Made by a program: the position numbers and the translations under genes
Shown: positions 35,375-48,300 of the stretch, piece after piece
How the letters are laid out: each line of letters begins with the position of its first letter
Position numbering within the stretch: position 1 is the first letter of the stretch
The notes under the pieces: generated by a model
Database searches by the model: none
What the model saw: only the letters and a program-made list of their open reading frames with translations
What the model was told of the DNA's origin: nothing
Origin: Aphelocoma coerulescens
Lineage: Eukaryota > Chordata > Aves > Passeriformes > Corvidae
Length of the DNA stretch: 64,000 nt
Direction of reading: 5' to 3'
NCBI RefSeq assembly: GCF_041296385.1
Contig: NC_091013.1
Span: 7,950,001-8,014,000 of the forward strand

Positions 35375-35500
35375 AGACTCATTTCCTCTAGGAGTAAACT
35401 AAGGCATAGAGAAGCCCAGTTTGGCTTTAAATCATATCTGTAAATCTGTGCCAGAAATTGAAGCAAAGCCTACTGATGCTGATGTTCAGCTGATATCAGA
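35375..35500 (+). mobile_element. MIR-like SINE relic, second copy in same orientation
   Basis: GGAGTAAACTAAGGCATAGA, GAAGCCCAGTTTGGCTTTAA, then ATCTGTAAATCTGTGCCAGA follow the MIR 'gaaactgaggcacagagag ... ggtaaatctgtggcagag' stretch. It lies about 220 bases from the previous copy in the same orientation. The 3' part (after 35465) is weak. Confidence 0.5.
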
Positions 35501-38500
35501 AGCCCACCTCCTTCCCCAAGTAGTTTAGTCTCAGGAAAGAGCCAAAGTCCCTTTATTTGCCACACAGGAACATCCCCCAACTGCTACACACTGTCCCTCA
35601 CCATCCACAAGCTCTCTAGAAGGTTCCACTTGGAAAGTGGTGTCAGTAGAAAGATACTTTGACTGGTTTTTATGTCTTTCTCTACTGACTTTCCCTCTTT
35701 AAATGGATATTAACTCACCATGAACAAAATTTTATGTTCCCATCCACCAAAAGGAAGAGAAAGGAGGGATGAAGAAAACTAGAGAAAAATGAATGCCTAT
35801 ATAATAAAACAAAGAAAAAGGGACTGGGTGGGGGTGAAGACATCCATCCTATAAGAATAAGAAGTTAGCTCCATGGGGGTGCCAAGCAGATGACTTGGAT
35901 CAGCACTGCCATTCTCTGAAATAGTTGAAGGGTCTTTAAGCTGCCCAGTGGTGCAGTCATTGTGAGCTGCTGGAGATAGGAGTAGCAAGAGACTAGATGG
36001 GGGCTTCCATCAAGATTTCTTCTGCTGGTGTTGTGGACAGCCTCCATTTGACTTAGAGAAGGACAGGGATGAGATCCTGCAACTGTTTACACTTGAGGTG
36101 TGAATATTCCTCCTCTCTCCTTAGGAGTGCTCCTTATTCCCCTGAGGAGCACTGACTTTCCCTAGAAACTTGTTCAGCTCTGGTGGAAAAGGATGATCCT
36201 GAATTTGTCCTTATCATGATCAGCCTTTCCATCCATCTGTGAACCTCAGTCCAGTTCCCAGCAGGACAATTCCCTTGGGCTGCTGGAGCTTGGCTTTCTC
36301 AAAGCAGCGGCTCTTGCAGACTGGTGGCTCTGTGGCCATGATAAACTGCAGCCCAGCCAGGAAGAACAAACTGAGCCTGAAGCCTTCCTTGCTGCTCTGC
36401 CTTCCTTGACCCTGCATAGTGAGCCATGCTTCCCACTGCCCCTGCCTGCGTAGGGAATCTGAGACCAGGGGCTGGCTTGAAAGCCCCCTTGGCCTGAACT
36501 GCTCCAAGAGCCATTTTTGTTCTTACATGCAATGCTAAAGCAGTGGCACCAGGTTTGTAAAGACTCTTTCTACAGCTGACATTTTTGACCTGTAGTTCCC
36601 AAGGCAGAGAAAGTGATTATAGCCTTTCTCTTGCCGTTTCCATCCATTCTGGTAGAATTATTTCTATGTAATGGTACTGGAGCCCTATGGAGACCCTCCT
36701 GCTCAGATGGTGTTTGTGACTTCTGTCAGACAACACCCAGACAAGAGAATGGAAAGACAAGAGATTAAAACATGATTTGGTGTGTTAAGTTTTGTGGAAA
36801 AGTGGGAAGACCAGCTCCAAACCCGATGTTATTTGCAGTCTGTTTTGGTTTTGACTTCAAGGCCTGTTTGAAATCCTCCCTCAGAAAGATGCATCTTTCA
36901 AGGAACTCCAGTGTCTTGAATAAGCTGAAAAAAATGGTATTCCCCATTCCACATTCCATGCTCTATCAGTAAAGTCTGTGGGTACAGAACAGTAACCAGA
37001 GAGGTTTTTCTTTGGGGTAGAGGATGCACAAAGCACACAAGATCAGAAAGCTCTCTTAATGTTGATTTCGAAGTCTGCCTCTGTGGTAAATTAAAAGAGA
37101 ACTGCCACCCAAAGAAAAGCAGATAAAGAAGCCCACATTTGTCTAGTGTGTTGGTCTTTACAACTCAAGAGTTCAACACTAATGAGTTATGGGTTGGCCC
37201 ATGAAAACATAATGTGTAAATTAGGAATTTAATGATGTGTAAGATTAAAAGCTGTGCGGGGTTGCATTTATTTAAGGCTGCCATCTTGTGTTCAAAGAGG
37301 AATTACTTTATCAGACAATGTCCCTTTCACTAGGTTTAAATTGATTCCGTTATGCATGTTATGTGGGGTACTCAAGTGCCCGAGACTGCCAGCTGACAAT
37401 ATTTCCCACTAAATGCCCTTTCTGTAGCTCACTTTGCAACTTCATAATACCAAACATACTGTGCAGGCCATAATGACTTCATCCTAATTTCCAGAAATAA
37501 ATAAGTGCAGATATCCCTCCCTACATCCCTACCCATACATTTAGCTGCAGGAAAGCTCAGATTAAAGACAAGAGAGGTAAAAATGGAAGTCCTGCATGTC
37601 TATTTGACTGACTGTCCTGATGCTTCACTGCCAAGTCTTCTACGCCCACTCAAAACCTCTTTCCTTTCAAAAAAAACACCCCAACCCCAAACCATACTAA
37701 GCAATGAGGGGGACCCCTTAATGTCCATTTTCATTGCAATGTGTGTCGTTAACTTCTAGCTACTTGCATGGCAGTGTTTTGCAAAGCAGGATTCCTAGTT
37801 CTCAAGTCATGCCCTGCCAATGTTGTTAACCAACAAGGGGCTCTTTTAGGAGCTTGACGCTGAGCCAATCATGCATGTTAGAGCTTCCTGGGATGGCAAG
37901 AGGACTCTTGGTGGGAAGGGCTCAGCCTGTTTTGTACACTCTGATCTGCACAGTTTTAAATTTCATAACTCCTTCCTGATGCAGCAAAGAAAAAGAAAGG
38001 TGGTTGAGTGTTCTGCAGAAGCTTGATGGAGAAAAGTCTGGTCTGATTCAGTTCATGTACGTACCAAATTTTTAAGGTTAGGCTCAAATCAGCTGAGGCA
38101 TTCAGGCTTATAGTTAGGTAAGCTGAGAGGCCCATGTTTCCCAATTAGCTACTTCCTGAGCATGTGGGCAAGTTCCACCCACCATCCATTGGTTAGAATA
38201 ATCTTTCAAGAGATGGGAAACCTGTTTTCAAAGCCTCACCCTGAGTAATTTGGGCAGATCTAGGTGTTTCTCCTGGCCATCAAGATCAGGACTGTATAGA
38301 CTGATACTAGAGCTAAGATGATTGCTAATTCTGTGGCATTTCCCTGAGCTGTGGCTGAGCAAGGTGTCAGTCACTGCTCCAGGGAAAAGTGAAGTGAAAC
38401 AGTGGCATGAGGATTGGCTGCACCCATTGAGATTCAAGCCTGGGCCAAGTGGATTTTTAAGAGACGTGTCCCCCTGCCAATGTCCTGAACCCATGGATAT

Positions 38501-38904
38501 TGAGGAAAATATGACAGATGGTTAATGGCAAGGCAGTGGAGTAGTGAATCTTTAGGGAGGATAAGCTTCTGCTGCAAGTCTGAAGTTGGGAAGTTGATGC
38601 CCTACAAGACACGTGGTTGAAGTCTTACTCCTTTCATTAGCATTTCCTGTTGAGATAGATGAGGCTTTACATTTAACATTTGAGCTACTGTGAATGCACA
38701 ATACTGTGTTTTTAAAGTTGGGTTCAGATAGGACAAGTTTGTTTATATCTTTGTTTTCAGCTGACCAGATACGGATGATCCCAGCCTGAAACTATCCCTG
38801 TGTTTGTGTGCCATGTTTGTGTGATTTATTCCTCACTGCTTATTTACTAGAGCCATTTTTCAATAGCTGAATGGTATAGATTTTCATACTTTACTTTGTC
38901 TTCT
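35501..38904. other. Intergenic, no gene seen
   Basis: Mixed composition without a supported gene. The AT-rich interval 37140-37465 has a run of homeobox-type and other motifs and is listed separately. Confidence 0.6.
37140..37465. promoter_or_regulatory. Candidate conserved non-coding element
   Basis: An AT-rich interval with TAAT cores (ACTAATGAG, TTTAATGATG), GCATTTATTTAAGG, and GCCATCTTG, which is a YY1-type core on the reverse strand. No low-complexity structure is present. The call rests on composition and motif density only. Confidence 0.25.
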
Positions 38905-38980
38905 TTAATTGGAGTAGAGACCATGCCTTACTCTATGTTTAGGCAGTGTTTATCATTGAGTTGCTCAGAGTCCCAGGGGC
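38905..38980 (+). mobile_element. L2/MIR-type 3' tail relic
   Basis: TTGGAGTAGAGACCATGCCT, TACTCTATGTTTAGGCAGTG and GAGTCCCAGGGG follow the familiar 'ttggggcagggaccatgtctt ... tgtttgtacagtgcctagcac ... ggtcctgg' tail shared by many old amniote L2/MIR-related copies. The identity is diverged and the exact family cannot be set without alignment. Confidence 0.5.
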
Positions 38981-40734
38981 AAATTCAACAGAAATATTAG
39001 CAAGAAAGATATCTGTAAACATGGACATAGTTAATATTTCTGTTTTCAGCCTTGTTTCCTAGGGACACAAAAGTTACACAAACACACTGTTTATCTGCTA
39101 GTCCCCAACTATGAGCTTTTGAGCTCCACTGGTCAGCATGGAATCAAATTTGGCAGAGGGCCAGGGCAATGGCAGTACTTGGGGAAGAAAGATGCCAGTA
39201 AGTACTTCCACCAAAGAAAAGCTGGAGAGAAGATGCTACCCCATGTTCTCAGGCATCTGACAGCTCCCCCATCCAAATCTACATATTTTTGGTTGAGTCA
39301 CAGCATGTGCTGTCTCTTGCAAGCTGAAAGGCTGGAAAAGTGGTGTGAGGGCATATGGAAGCATGGTAGAAACCACACAGGGCAGGAGGAAGGCACTGCA
39401 GAGATGAAAAGAAGACTGGGTTTGGGTGTTTAAGAAGCATGGATGAGACCTGAAGCTAGAACAGCCTGGAGACTATGGGCTGGGGAAGGATTTGGGACAT
39501 TACTGTGGAAATTTCATGGTGAGAGAAAGTTTCAAGTGTCACAGACAGGACATTTTGAGGTCTACAACTGAAATTTGCAAGGTTTTATTGGTTCTGCATA
39601 CAGAGCAAACCACATGTGACTGACGTACTTAGTTTTTAGTCAAGTGTTGAGAGAATTTTTTGGAAAGGCTTGCTTTTCCGTCTGCAATCTAGCAACTGTT
39701 TTATGGAAGTTCTTATGAGGGAGAGAGAGCTGCTCCAGAAAGCTCACAGTAATATTTGTTTATTACCTGCACTATGGGAGTCTGAGCCTCCAATGCAGCA
39801 GGCGCCATGCAAATATGCTACTGTTACAGTAAAGGCAGGAACACTGCTGGAGGAGGCAGGGAGGCAACATTTTCCCTTGAGTACTTTATACAAAATAAGG
39901 ATTTGGTGGTAAAGCAAACACATTTAAATGATGCCCCCAGGGAAAAACTTGATTTTGGCCAAGAGAAGCTGGCTCCAGTACCTGCTATATACAAAAACCA
40001 GAGTCAACCAAAACATTCTTCTGGGCTTTCTTCTGCCAGCTCCTGAGGTACCCAGAGGAAATTCGATGCGTACTGAAAACCAGGTTACTACAGAGGTTGT
40101 TCGCTTGCAAGAATAGCCTGAAAGCCTGTTCTGAAGCTGAACGCCAAAATGCCTTGGCAGTTCAGTCACTGACTGGCAATCCTCCTCAGCCAATGCATGT
40201 GCCTGCTGCTCTGCTGCCTATTTTTAACAGGATGCAACTATTTATCATGTTTCTGGCTGCGATTTTTATGGTTGAGGCTCCTGCCATCCATCAGCTCCAG
40301 ACGATTTATGTGGGATAAGGGTTTCTCCCAGGATCGCTTCGAGCTCTCCAGACTAACAAACTGGCACATGACTTTGCCATCGGATCTGGGGACAAACTTG
40401 AACGTTGCAGTGCAGTCCAAAGCCTCCATCTGGTCCAGCCACTGGTGTGTGTCCCACAGCCCCTCTGCTGCTCCTGATGGCACTGGCATCGGCAGGCAGT
40501 GTGCCGTGCCGATGGGAATGTCTTACCTGCTGCCTCGGCTCATCAGCATCACAGCTGATGGAGGAGCTAGGGCTAGGAGCTAGGAGCAGGCCCATGTTTC
40601 CTTTGTGCCTCCATCCCTTTGATGCTGCATCTCTAACATTTTATTTTAATTTTTAAAAAGGTTTGGGTCAGAGGTGAGAGAAACAGAAACATCCTGGTTG
40701 CTGTTTCCAGCTCCCGTTTCCTGTCCCTCACTGA
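38981..40734. other. Intergenic, no gene seen
   Basis: No recognisable coding frame or repeat is seen. Open frames of up to about 128 codons near 40197-40583 have no domain signature. Confidence 0.6.
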
Positions 40735-40835
40735 GAGTTTTCCATTGACTTCAGTGGGGCTACGATTTTCATCCCCTTTGCTTTTAAAACTTTGCCATGA
40801 ATTTAACAGGCTTTGAGATCCATGGGTTGTGCAGG
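40735..40835 (+). mobile_element. Old amniote interspersed repeat relic
   Basis: TTTTCCATTGACTTCAGTGG, GGCTACGATTTTCATCCCC and GCTTTGAGATCCATGGG resemble the 'cccattgacttcaatgggactac...' motif that is widespread in sauropsid genomes as part of ancient repeats. It is too short and diverged to assign a family. Confidence 0.4.
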
Positions 40836-43084
40836 GGTTGGGGTATTCTGTTTATTATTTTCCTCCAATTTCTTTTCAACAGATATAATATTGCTACTGT
40901 TAGAAACGTAGGGAAGAAGCAAAATCAAATAATGTTGTCTCTGCCATGACAGACTAAAATAAAGCTTTTAGCAAGCATGAGCAAGAGAACCTTATCTCTT
41001 ATGCATTATGAGACCAGATTCCAATACCTTTACATCTGTTCTTTAGGCCACAAAATAACCTGCCCTGCTCATGGTGTAAAATATACGGAGCACATGAAAA
41101 TATGAAAATCTGGTTTATATCCACCAGCAAAAATAAAAATGTATATTTATTTTCAGTAGGACTCCTCCCCCCCCCCACAAATGGTATGATGATGGAAAAT
41201 ACCATAAATTTCTCAGCTGCTTTCACAAGTCAAGCACAAACCCCTTTTATTTTACTTCATTATTCTTGCAGACTCTCACCACAACACTCCAAATACAACA
41301 GAAACTGCTGCTGACAAGGCCTCCTTTGGTGTTATACACTGTAGCAAACTCATCCCTGCCCCTGTCCTGCTGTCTACACATCGTTTTCATGTATGGATAT
41401 TAATTTATGTGTTCAGTAGAATACAAACGCTCCCCTGTCCCTATAAGTTATAGAAGCAATCATCCAAGGAAGCATCAGAAACTCTAAAGTCAATTCTGGT
41501 GTCATAATTTCATACTTTAACCTGAGATGCCAAATCACGGCACGCTTTATAGATGAGAAGCGGGTGTGTGAAAGCACTCCCTTTTCAGAATTGCAGACTT
41601 TATTTCTCTATAAAACATATTTATGCTGGGAAATAATAAGTGGCTAACATGGCAGTGAAAAGGGGGATCTGTGTCCCTGGGATAGCTTTGGGAGCTTGCT
41701 CCGGTTCTGGGGAAAGGGAGCACTTGGAGTGCTCTTGGGCAGGGGCTGCTCCTTCTTGCTCTGCATCCTGTGCACGTAGCACAGCGAGACTCCCAGGATC
41801 AGCCACGGTCTCTGATACAGATGCATTAATAAATAAACAACAGCAACAGCAGTAATAACGTTGAGTAACCCTCTTAGCCTACCCTATAATGTTATGAGCA
41901 AGCTCAGGAGGGAGGGTTCATCTGAGCCTTCTCAGTCACATAAATCAGCCAGCCAGGCAGGAGGTTTCTGATGCATGCAAAACCCCCATCCATTAAGTCC
42001 TTTGGGTTCCTGATTTTGCAGCTGCTGTCCCTTGGCTAAACCTGACCGTTTCTTGGGCTGCTTCATCCTCTCTTCTCAGCTAATTTTACACTGCACACTT
42101 TTGCACCTTGACTTATGATACCTTTCAGCATTTTCCTCCCTAAGGTAACACAAAAATCCTCTAGAAAGGAAGTCATAGAGCAGTAAATACTATCTGGGAT
42201 AACATTTCAGTAAGAAGAACTCTTTTATGGACCACCTAAAACTATGCCTAATGCAACAATGGTCAACCCCTTCCCATATTTGATTTGTGCATCTGGGAAT
42301 GCAATTTTTTGTAGTGAGAAGGAAATGACTTCTGGGCTTTTTCTGTTTCTTTCCTCTTCTCTTTCCTCCACACTGAGCTCCCAAAGATGATCAGCTCATC
42401 ATGCTTTGTCTCCAGGTATTTCTGGAGTTACTCCAGCCACTGGCCACAGCTGGGGGCTCCTGAGAGTTGTCAGTGTCTCATCTTGCTCCTGGTATAGATT
42501 ACACCCTACCCAAGGCACATCTGAGTCCTGCCAGTCGAGGGTGCTTGGGACTGACTCAGATTCCCAAATTCAGACCAGGATCCTATTAAAACTGTGCTCT
42601 GGCTGGAAACCATGCAGCACCTTCTCCCAGCATGCACAGCTTTTGCTTATTACAGGATTTGCTACAATGCTCCTGAGTACCAAGTCATTTTGGATGATAA
42701 CATATTACCCCACTTACAGAACCTGGTTTAATTACCCAGTGTGTGTGTGGGGAAAGCAGGGGATGGGACACAGAAGCAGAATCTTTCATGTAAGGCAAAT
42801 TCCCATGCAACCAGCTAATAGAAGAACATTGAGGATGTTAAGTAGATTAGACACATCAATAGAATCTACATAAGCGATGCCAAATTTAGTAACAGCAAAG
42901 GGGAAAACATTTTTATTTTAAGTCAGACTCTGCTAGAGTGGTGGCACCAGGTCTATTCAGGGTTATGTACTGTGTTCCTTTGTAGCACACAAAATATTAA
43001 GTGCCGAGGAAGAGTTAACTAAAGTAAATGGGGTTGAAATTTCTGCAAAAAGAATGATGTACTGTACCTATGCATTTTATAGCA
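40836..43084. other. Intergenic, no gene seen
   Basis: AT-rich to neutral sequence with a C-run at about 41167-41178. No gene or RNA is recognised. Confidence 0.6.
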
Positions 43085-43290
43085 CGAGGTAAGTAGTTTA
43101 ATGTCTCAGCCAATATCAAACACTTCATTTGCAAATCTTAGTGTGCTGGGCTCCCTGGTGATTTGTGTAATAAAATGGGATGGTTAAAGGGCATGTCCTT
43201 GCATTGACTATTCCTTCTAAATTTGAAGGGCCCAGCCGTTACGTAAATATTTACTATAATTAACTGCTGGAGTTCACTAGTTCCTAGTTT
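43085..43290. promoter_or_regulatory. Candidate distal enhancer with palindromic POU and FOX motifs
   Basis: The block has two perfect palindromes that are also factor sites: ATTTGCAAAT (43127-43136, a POU octamer-type site) and GTAAATATTTAC (43243-43254, two overlapping inverted FOX half sites). It also carries CAATATCAAA, TAATAAAATGG and CTATAATTAAC. Motif density is well above that of the flanks. Function is inferred from motifs only. Confidence 0.4.
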
Positions 43291-45299
43291 GCAAGAGTTG
43301 TCTGAAGTTACTGTTATCCAGGGGCAGGGAGATGCTATCTCTAAATAGTCACTTTTACCTTACCATGTCAGAGCGTGGCGGAAGGAGAGATTTGCCTTTG
43401 TCCTTCTTGTCACACTTGACCACGGTCATAACCACCCTGTTTTAGTATCCACCTGCTGTCAGTACCTCACTGTAGGCAGTCTAATTGGTTTGTGGATTAT
43501 CCATAAGAGGTAGGAAGTAGGAAATGCCCTTGTGCATAACAGCCTGAGCTGGACTCTGTCCCCGTGCTGTGAGGACACAGCTATCTGCTTCCAGACCAAA
43601 AGGGACCTAGACCCCATGTATCCCCAGAGGGTTCAGTCTGTACTACTAATCCCTGCAAACCCATCATGGTTTTGTAGGCAGGGCTATTGGGGTGTCTCTG
43701 CATTGGATCCACGAACCCACAAATTTGGGCTGGATGACAGAGGTACTGCATAAAGCCAGTTCAAACCCAGATAGGTGAAATAGCTTCATCTCAGTACGGG
43801 CACAGCTGTGCCCAGGTTGTTTCCCAAAGAGTCACTTGGATACCTCTGCTTCATGCTCTGCAGAGCTCTGCAGCACTTCACCTCGCTGAGGGGCTGTGCT
43901 ATATCGAGCCACAGTGCCAGCAAAGGCCAGCACTGGGCTGATGGGGCAGCCTGGAGCCCAGAGCGCAGCTCGCGGGCACCTGGGAGCTCGTGCTAACCCA
44001 GGTCTGGCAGAAGTAGCCCCAAGCCAGAGCTAATGAGCTCTGCTGGATCTGACCAATTCTTTGAGGACCGTCTCAGCTGTCTTCGTGTCATGCAGACTAA
44101 CATATTCGGAGGATTCTCATTACTTATGTTTCTTCATTGCCTGGGGTGCTCCAGCCCCTCTGACTATACTGCTCTGTAAAAAAAAGAAAGAAATCAATCT
44201 TGAGCTTACAGGTGGAAACAGGAGAGGCAGGGAAGGCCAAAGGGTAGCAGATGTTGCATGTGGTGCCACGCTTCTCTTTGCACTGCATGCCAAAACATTC
44301 TGGCTGTGCTTTTTATTCCCTCATTCTCCCTTGAAATCTCGTTTGACGCATTTGGCTGCTACGCTGCACTGGTATATATGTGTGGGCTTCTGGAGCTGTC
44401 TCGGAATCTATGCCCGGGAGGAGGAAGGAGTCTTTAAAAATTAATACTGCGAGGCGGCTTTAGTGGCAACGTTGGCAGCGCAAACGGAGTCGCTAGCAGG
44501 GAGAGCCCGGGATCTGCAGCAGGGAGCAGGACCCGTGGCTCTGTGCCAGCAGAGGTGACACAATCTCGCACCCGCTGAGAGGAAAACTGCCTGCAAGCAA
44601 CATTGGTGTTTGACCCTTCTGTGAAGCTGTGAGGGTGAAGGCTCTGAAAATAACCACTAAAATGTCCCTTGCCTGCCCCCCATGATAGAGGCCCTCTCTG
44701 TGTCTCATCTGCTGTGAGATCAAACACTCAACAGCCTTTCCTGGAGTGCTTTTGCTCCTCAGTGTGTGCCACAGTGCCTGGGAACACAGGCTGGGGCAGA
44801 CTACACGGTCTTTTTCCTAGTGCAGTATCATCTAGCTTTAGTAGTCTGAAGGATTTAAATCTTGGCCCTCTCTCTACATCACGTCCAAACCTTCCCTCTG
44901 TGTCTGGACACCAAGCTTAGAGCAGCAGTTTGGCCCTGCAGCTGCAGCTGCGGCTGTGGGCCATGTCTGTGCTGTGCTAACACTTGCTCTTGCTTTGGCC
45001 AGCCCTGTTTATTTTTTTCCAGCTGCAGGTGCCCTTTAGCTTAGTGGATGGGGTCAATGCTGCGAGCAGGGCTGGCTGGGAAGGCAGGAGGAACGTGACC
45101 ACTGTTTTTTCCATTTCCTATTCTTTTTTTTTTTTTAATCTCAGGCTTTATTAAAGCTTCTAGCATTTCATCTCAAATACATCTAGAACACCTTTAGCAG
45201 TCCTGGCATGCAGCTAAAGCACAGGGACATTGAATTGTCTGTCTAAAGGATTTTGGCTGCTGTGACCCCTGCATGTCTGATGACTAGGCTGCGGAGGGA

Positions 45300-45360
45300 A
45301 ACGCGGTTTTATGACATTAAATATTAACAGCTGGATATTAATAATGAAGGCTGACAGCTC
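45300..45360. promoter_or_regulatory. Candidate non-coding element core
   Basis: The patch ACATTAAATATTAACAGCTG followed by GATATTAATAATGAAGG holds several TAAT/ATTA cores around an E-box CAGCTG, set in otherwise non-AT-rich sequence. It is short and speculative. Confidence 0.22.
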
Positions 45361-48300
45361 CTTTCCCAGTTCTTGAGGTTGTTTCTCCCCCAGCTGCAAG
45401 TCCAGCAGGATTTGTGTTTTTTCACTGCTTGAGCACTATGGTCAGGGCCCCCGATCCCAAAGGGTCAGGGGAGGTAAGAACAATAACACGGAGGTGTCAG
45501 TGCTGTGCACAGGAGTCGTCGCTGCCTGGCTGGGCCCGGCCCTGCACGGGCTCTGGCTGCCTCTGGTTAGCCTCGTCACGCCATGCTGATTGGAAAGCAA
45601 TTTACCATTAAAGGCAGAGAAAATGTAGGAGGTTAATAATAAAACAGGAGGGGGAAAAGTGGCATTGGGAGACGTAGCAGCAGATCCTTCGTGCATTGCT
45701 TGAAGCCAGAGGAGATTAAGCTCTTCCAACAAGTTTGTGCTTTATTGCTGTCTGGCCTGTGCAAATAATGCAGGCAAAATTTTCATACCAAGCCCTCCAA
45801 AATTACATTTTTCTCTCTTTGTTCCTCCTTTCCATTTCTTGTTGTCAGCTGTAGCTTCTCCCCAGCCTAGGACAGCTGAAATGCTGCTTCAGTGTGCAGC
45901 TCTATCAGTCTCGTTCCTAAGATAATTTACAGGAGACATTAATGCACAGGGCAGATGATTCCCTCCCACCAGCAGCACCACCACAGCTGAGGAAAGTCAT
46001 GTCTGTAGCTCAGATCAGGTGGCTGGAGGATAGAGGAACACAAGTCCTTTCTTGAACTCGTGACCCACAGGCCCTGCCCTGCAATGTGCTAAATGTTGCT
46101 GAAAAGTCACCTCAGAGGAATCTGAACAGGGCTTTATTTGAATAAAGAAATATGTCACAGAGCACACAATGGTTGCTAATAAATCACAGGCTGGTTTTAT
46201 TTTGCTAGTGCAACTCTGCCTTATTTTTTTCTGTATTGGACTTTTCTCCAAATTACATTTTCCCAGTTGTGCACTTTTGTTCTTTTTACTATGTGACAAA
46301 TGGAGGTGCTGTTTATTATTTATTCTGTGGCTTTAATGTTGTGCAAGCTAGATCAATTCAGTTTTTGATAAATAAGTCTGCTTTTTGCAGAAATTACCTA
46401 GCTGGATCAGTACTCTTTTGTTCTTTCTCTGCAAAGGCTGACCTCTAACCCTGTCTACTCTACGGTGAAACTCCATTTATCCAGACCACTTTTAAACTCT
46501 GTCTTGGTCAAATCTAGACCACGTCCTCTACTCCGACCCCTGTATCAAATACCAACCTAGTACCCTTTTATGGAAATAATTCCTAATGTTCCCCATGCCC
46601 ACAGTTAAACAGAGTGAGATGTTTCTTTGGATTGACAGTTTTACTTGGAGTAAAACTCAGTTTTCTTCTGACTAAAAGTAACTTACAGAATATTGCGAAA
46701 AATACGTGCAGGGAGAGCAGGACAGAAGGTTTGGGCTGCATGAGGTACACCTGGGCCATCGTGTGAGGTGCTGGGAATGAAGAGAGACCTTAGAAGAAGG
46801 CAAGGATGCTTTCAGCTTCTTAACTCTTCTGTGTGGTAAGGTCTGCCTTCAGTTTTATACTTTCTCACATCTGAACACAACTGTGCTTCCTGTGTTCTTT
46901 GGCAGAACATTAGACATGGATTTTGGGTCAGTCAGAAAGCAAAAGGCATTTTGGTAGTTTACCTGTTGTCTGTATTTGAATTACTGTGCTTATAGTAATG
47001 CTGAGTCCAATGAGTATAAAATCAGAAGTCCAGTTTCTCCCTGGGTCATGACATAAAAAATCTTGGTGAGGAAGAGGGTGTCTGTCTAGTTTTTGAAACC
47101 TTAAGGTTCACAAAATCAGGAATCTCTATGAGACAGACAAGAAGACACAAAGAAGTGTATCTGGAAAAGAGACCAAGGGGACATTCTTGTATACCCAAAT
47201 CTTGGAACAAAGGCTTTAAAGAGCATTGGGTATCACAAGGTCTTTGGTAAAATTACAAGACTTAGCAACACAAGGGTTAAAATTGATCCTAATTTGCTCT
47301 TGCCTGCACCTAAAGCCAAGATTTATTCAGTCATAGGGATTTTTTGGTGGTGATCATGTTCAAACACAGTTACATGCTGTAGTAAGACTCATCCTATGGA
47401 CTTTGTTCTTCTGTATTTTCCAACCATGTACCTGTACCCTATCTGGAAGAGGTATAGGCTGTAATGAAATAAACACTGGCCTCACCAGTTCTCTCTAAAA
47501 AGAAGGGCCTGACAGGGATGAATATACTGGGGAGGAAGAGCTTTTGGAGTTCTGATGCAGATTGTGCCTCTCCACTTAGCTCGAGGGATTCTCTCCCCAC
47601 CCACCTCTTTCCTTAAACAGCAAGAGGCTGTGTTCCTTGCTGGCAGGAGCAGTCTAGAGCGTGTTCCCTGGAGGCAGAAGTGGCAGAAGAAGCAGGATGG
47701 GGAGCGTGGGTGAGGATGATACCCAGCCCTGGTGAGACTTTCATTGGAGAACTCAGCCACAGTAGTAGAAACCCTGTGAGGGAGGGGATGATAGGGTCCT
47801 AGGGGACTCATAGCAGTCCCTGGGGGAGGACAGGAGGAAGAGGACAAATAGTCTGATCCTTCCCTACCTAGGACAGCAGTGATTTTATGGGAAAACCCCT
47901 GAGACTGTGCTGCTCTTGGTCAAGAAGATTGGCAGGGAGGACAGGTGCTGGAGCAAAAGCAGTTTTAAATAAATGGAGATGGAATGTTTCTGTAGGGAAA
48001 GCACCCTGGGTCAAATCAGTGTGAAGCCAGGGAAACCCAAGGGCCTGCAAAACAGAGGGTGACAGAAGTTTCTTGCAACCCTGTATCTCCAAAACCTGCC
48101 TCTGCTCGGATTCCAGATGAGCAATGGCAGCTCCAGGAACTGTGTTAGAGGGTGTTTCCCTATGATCAGAGGCAGGATTGGTCTGCAGGGAAGAGGTGGT
48201 CTCCTTCATTACAGCCTGACACATTTCACTTGCCTGTGTGCAGTGGGTGCAAACATTTTGATGCCCAGGGGCTGAAAGAGTGCAGGCACCATGTTATAAA

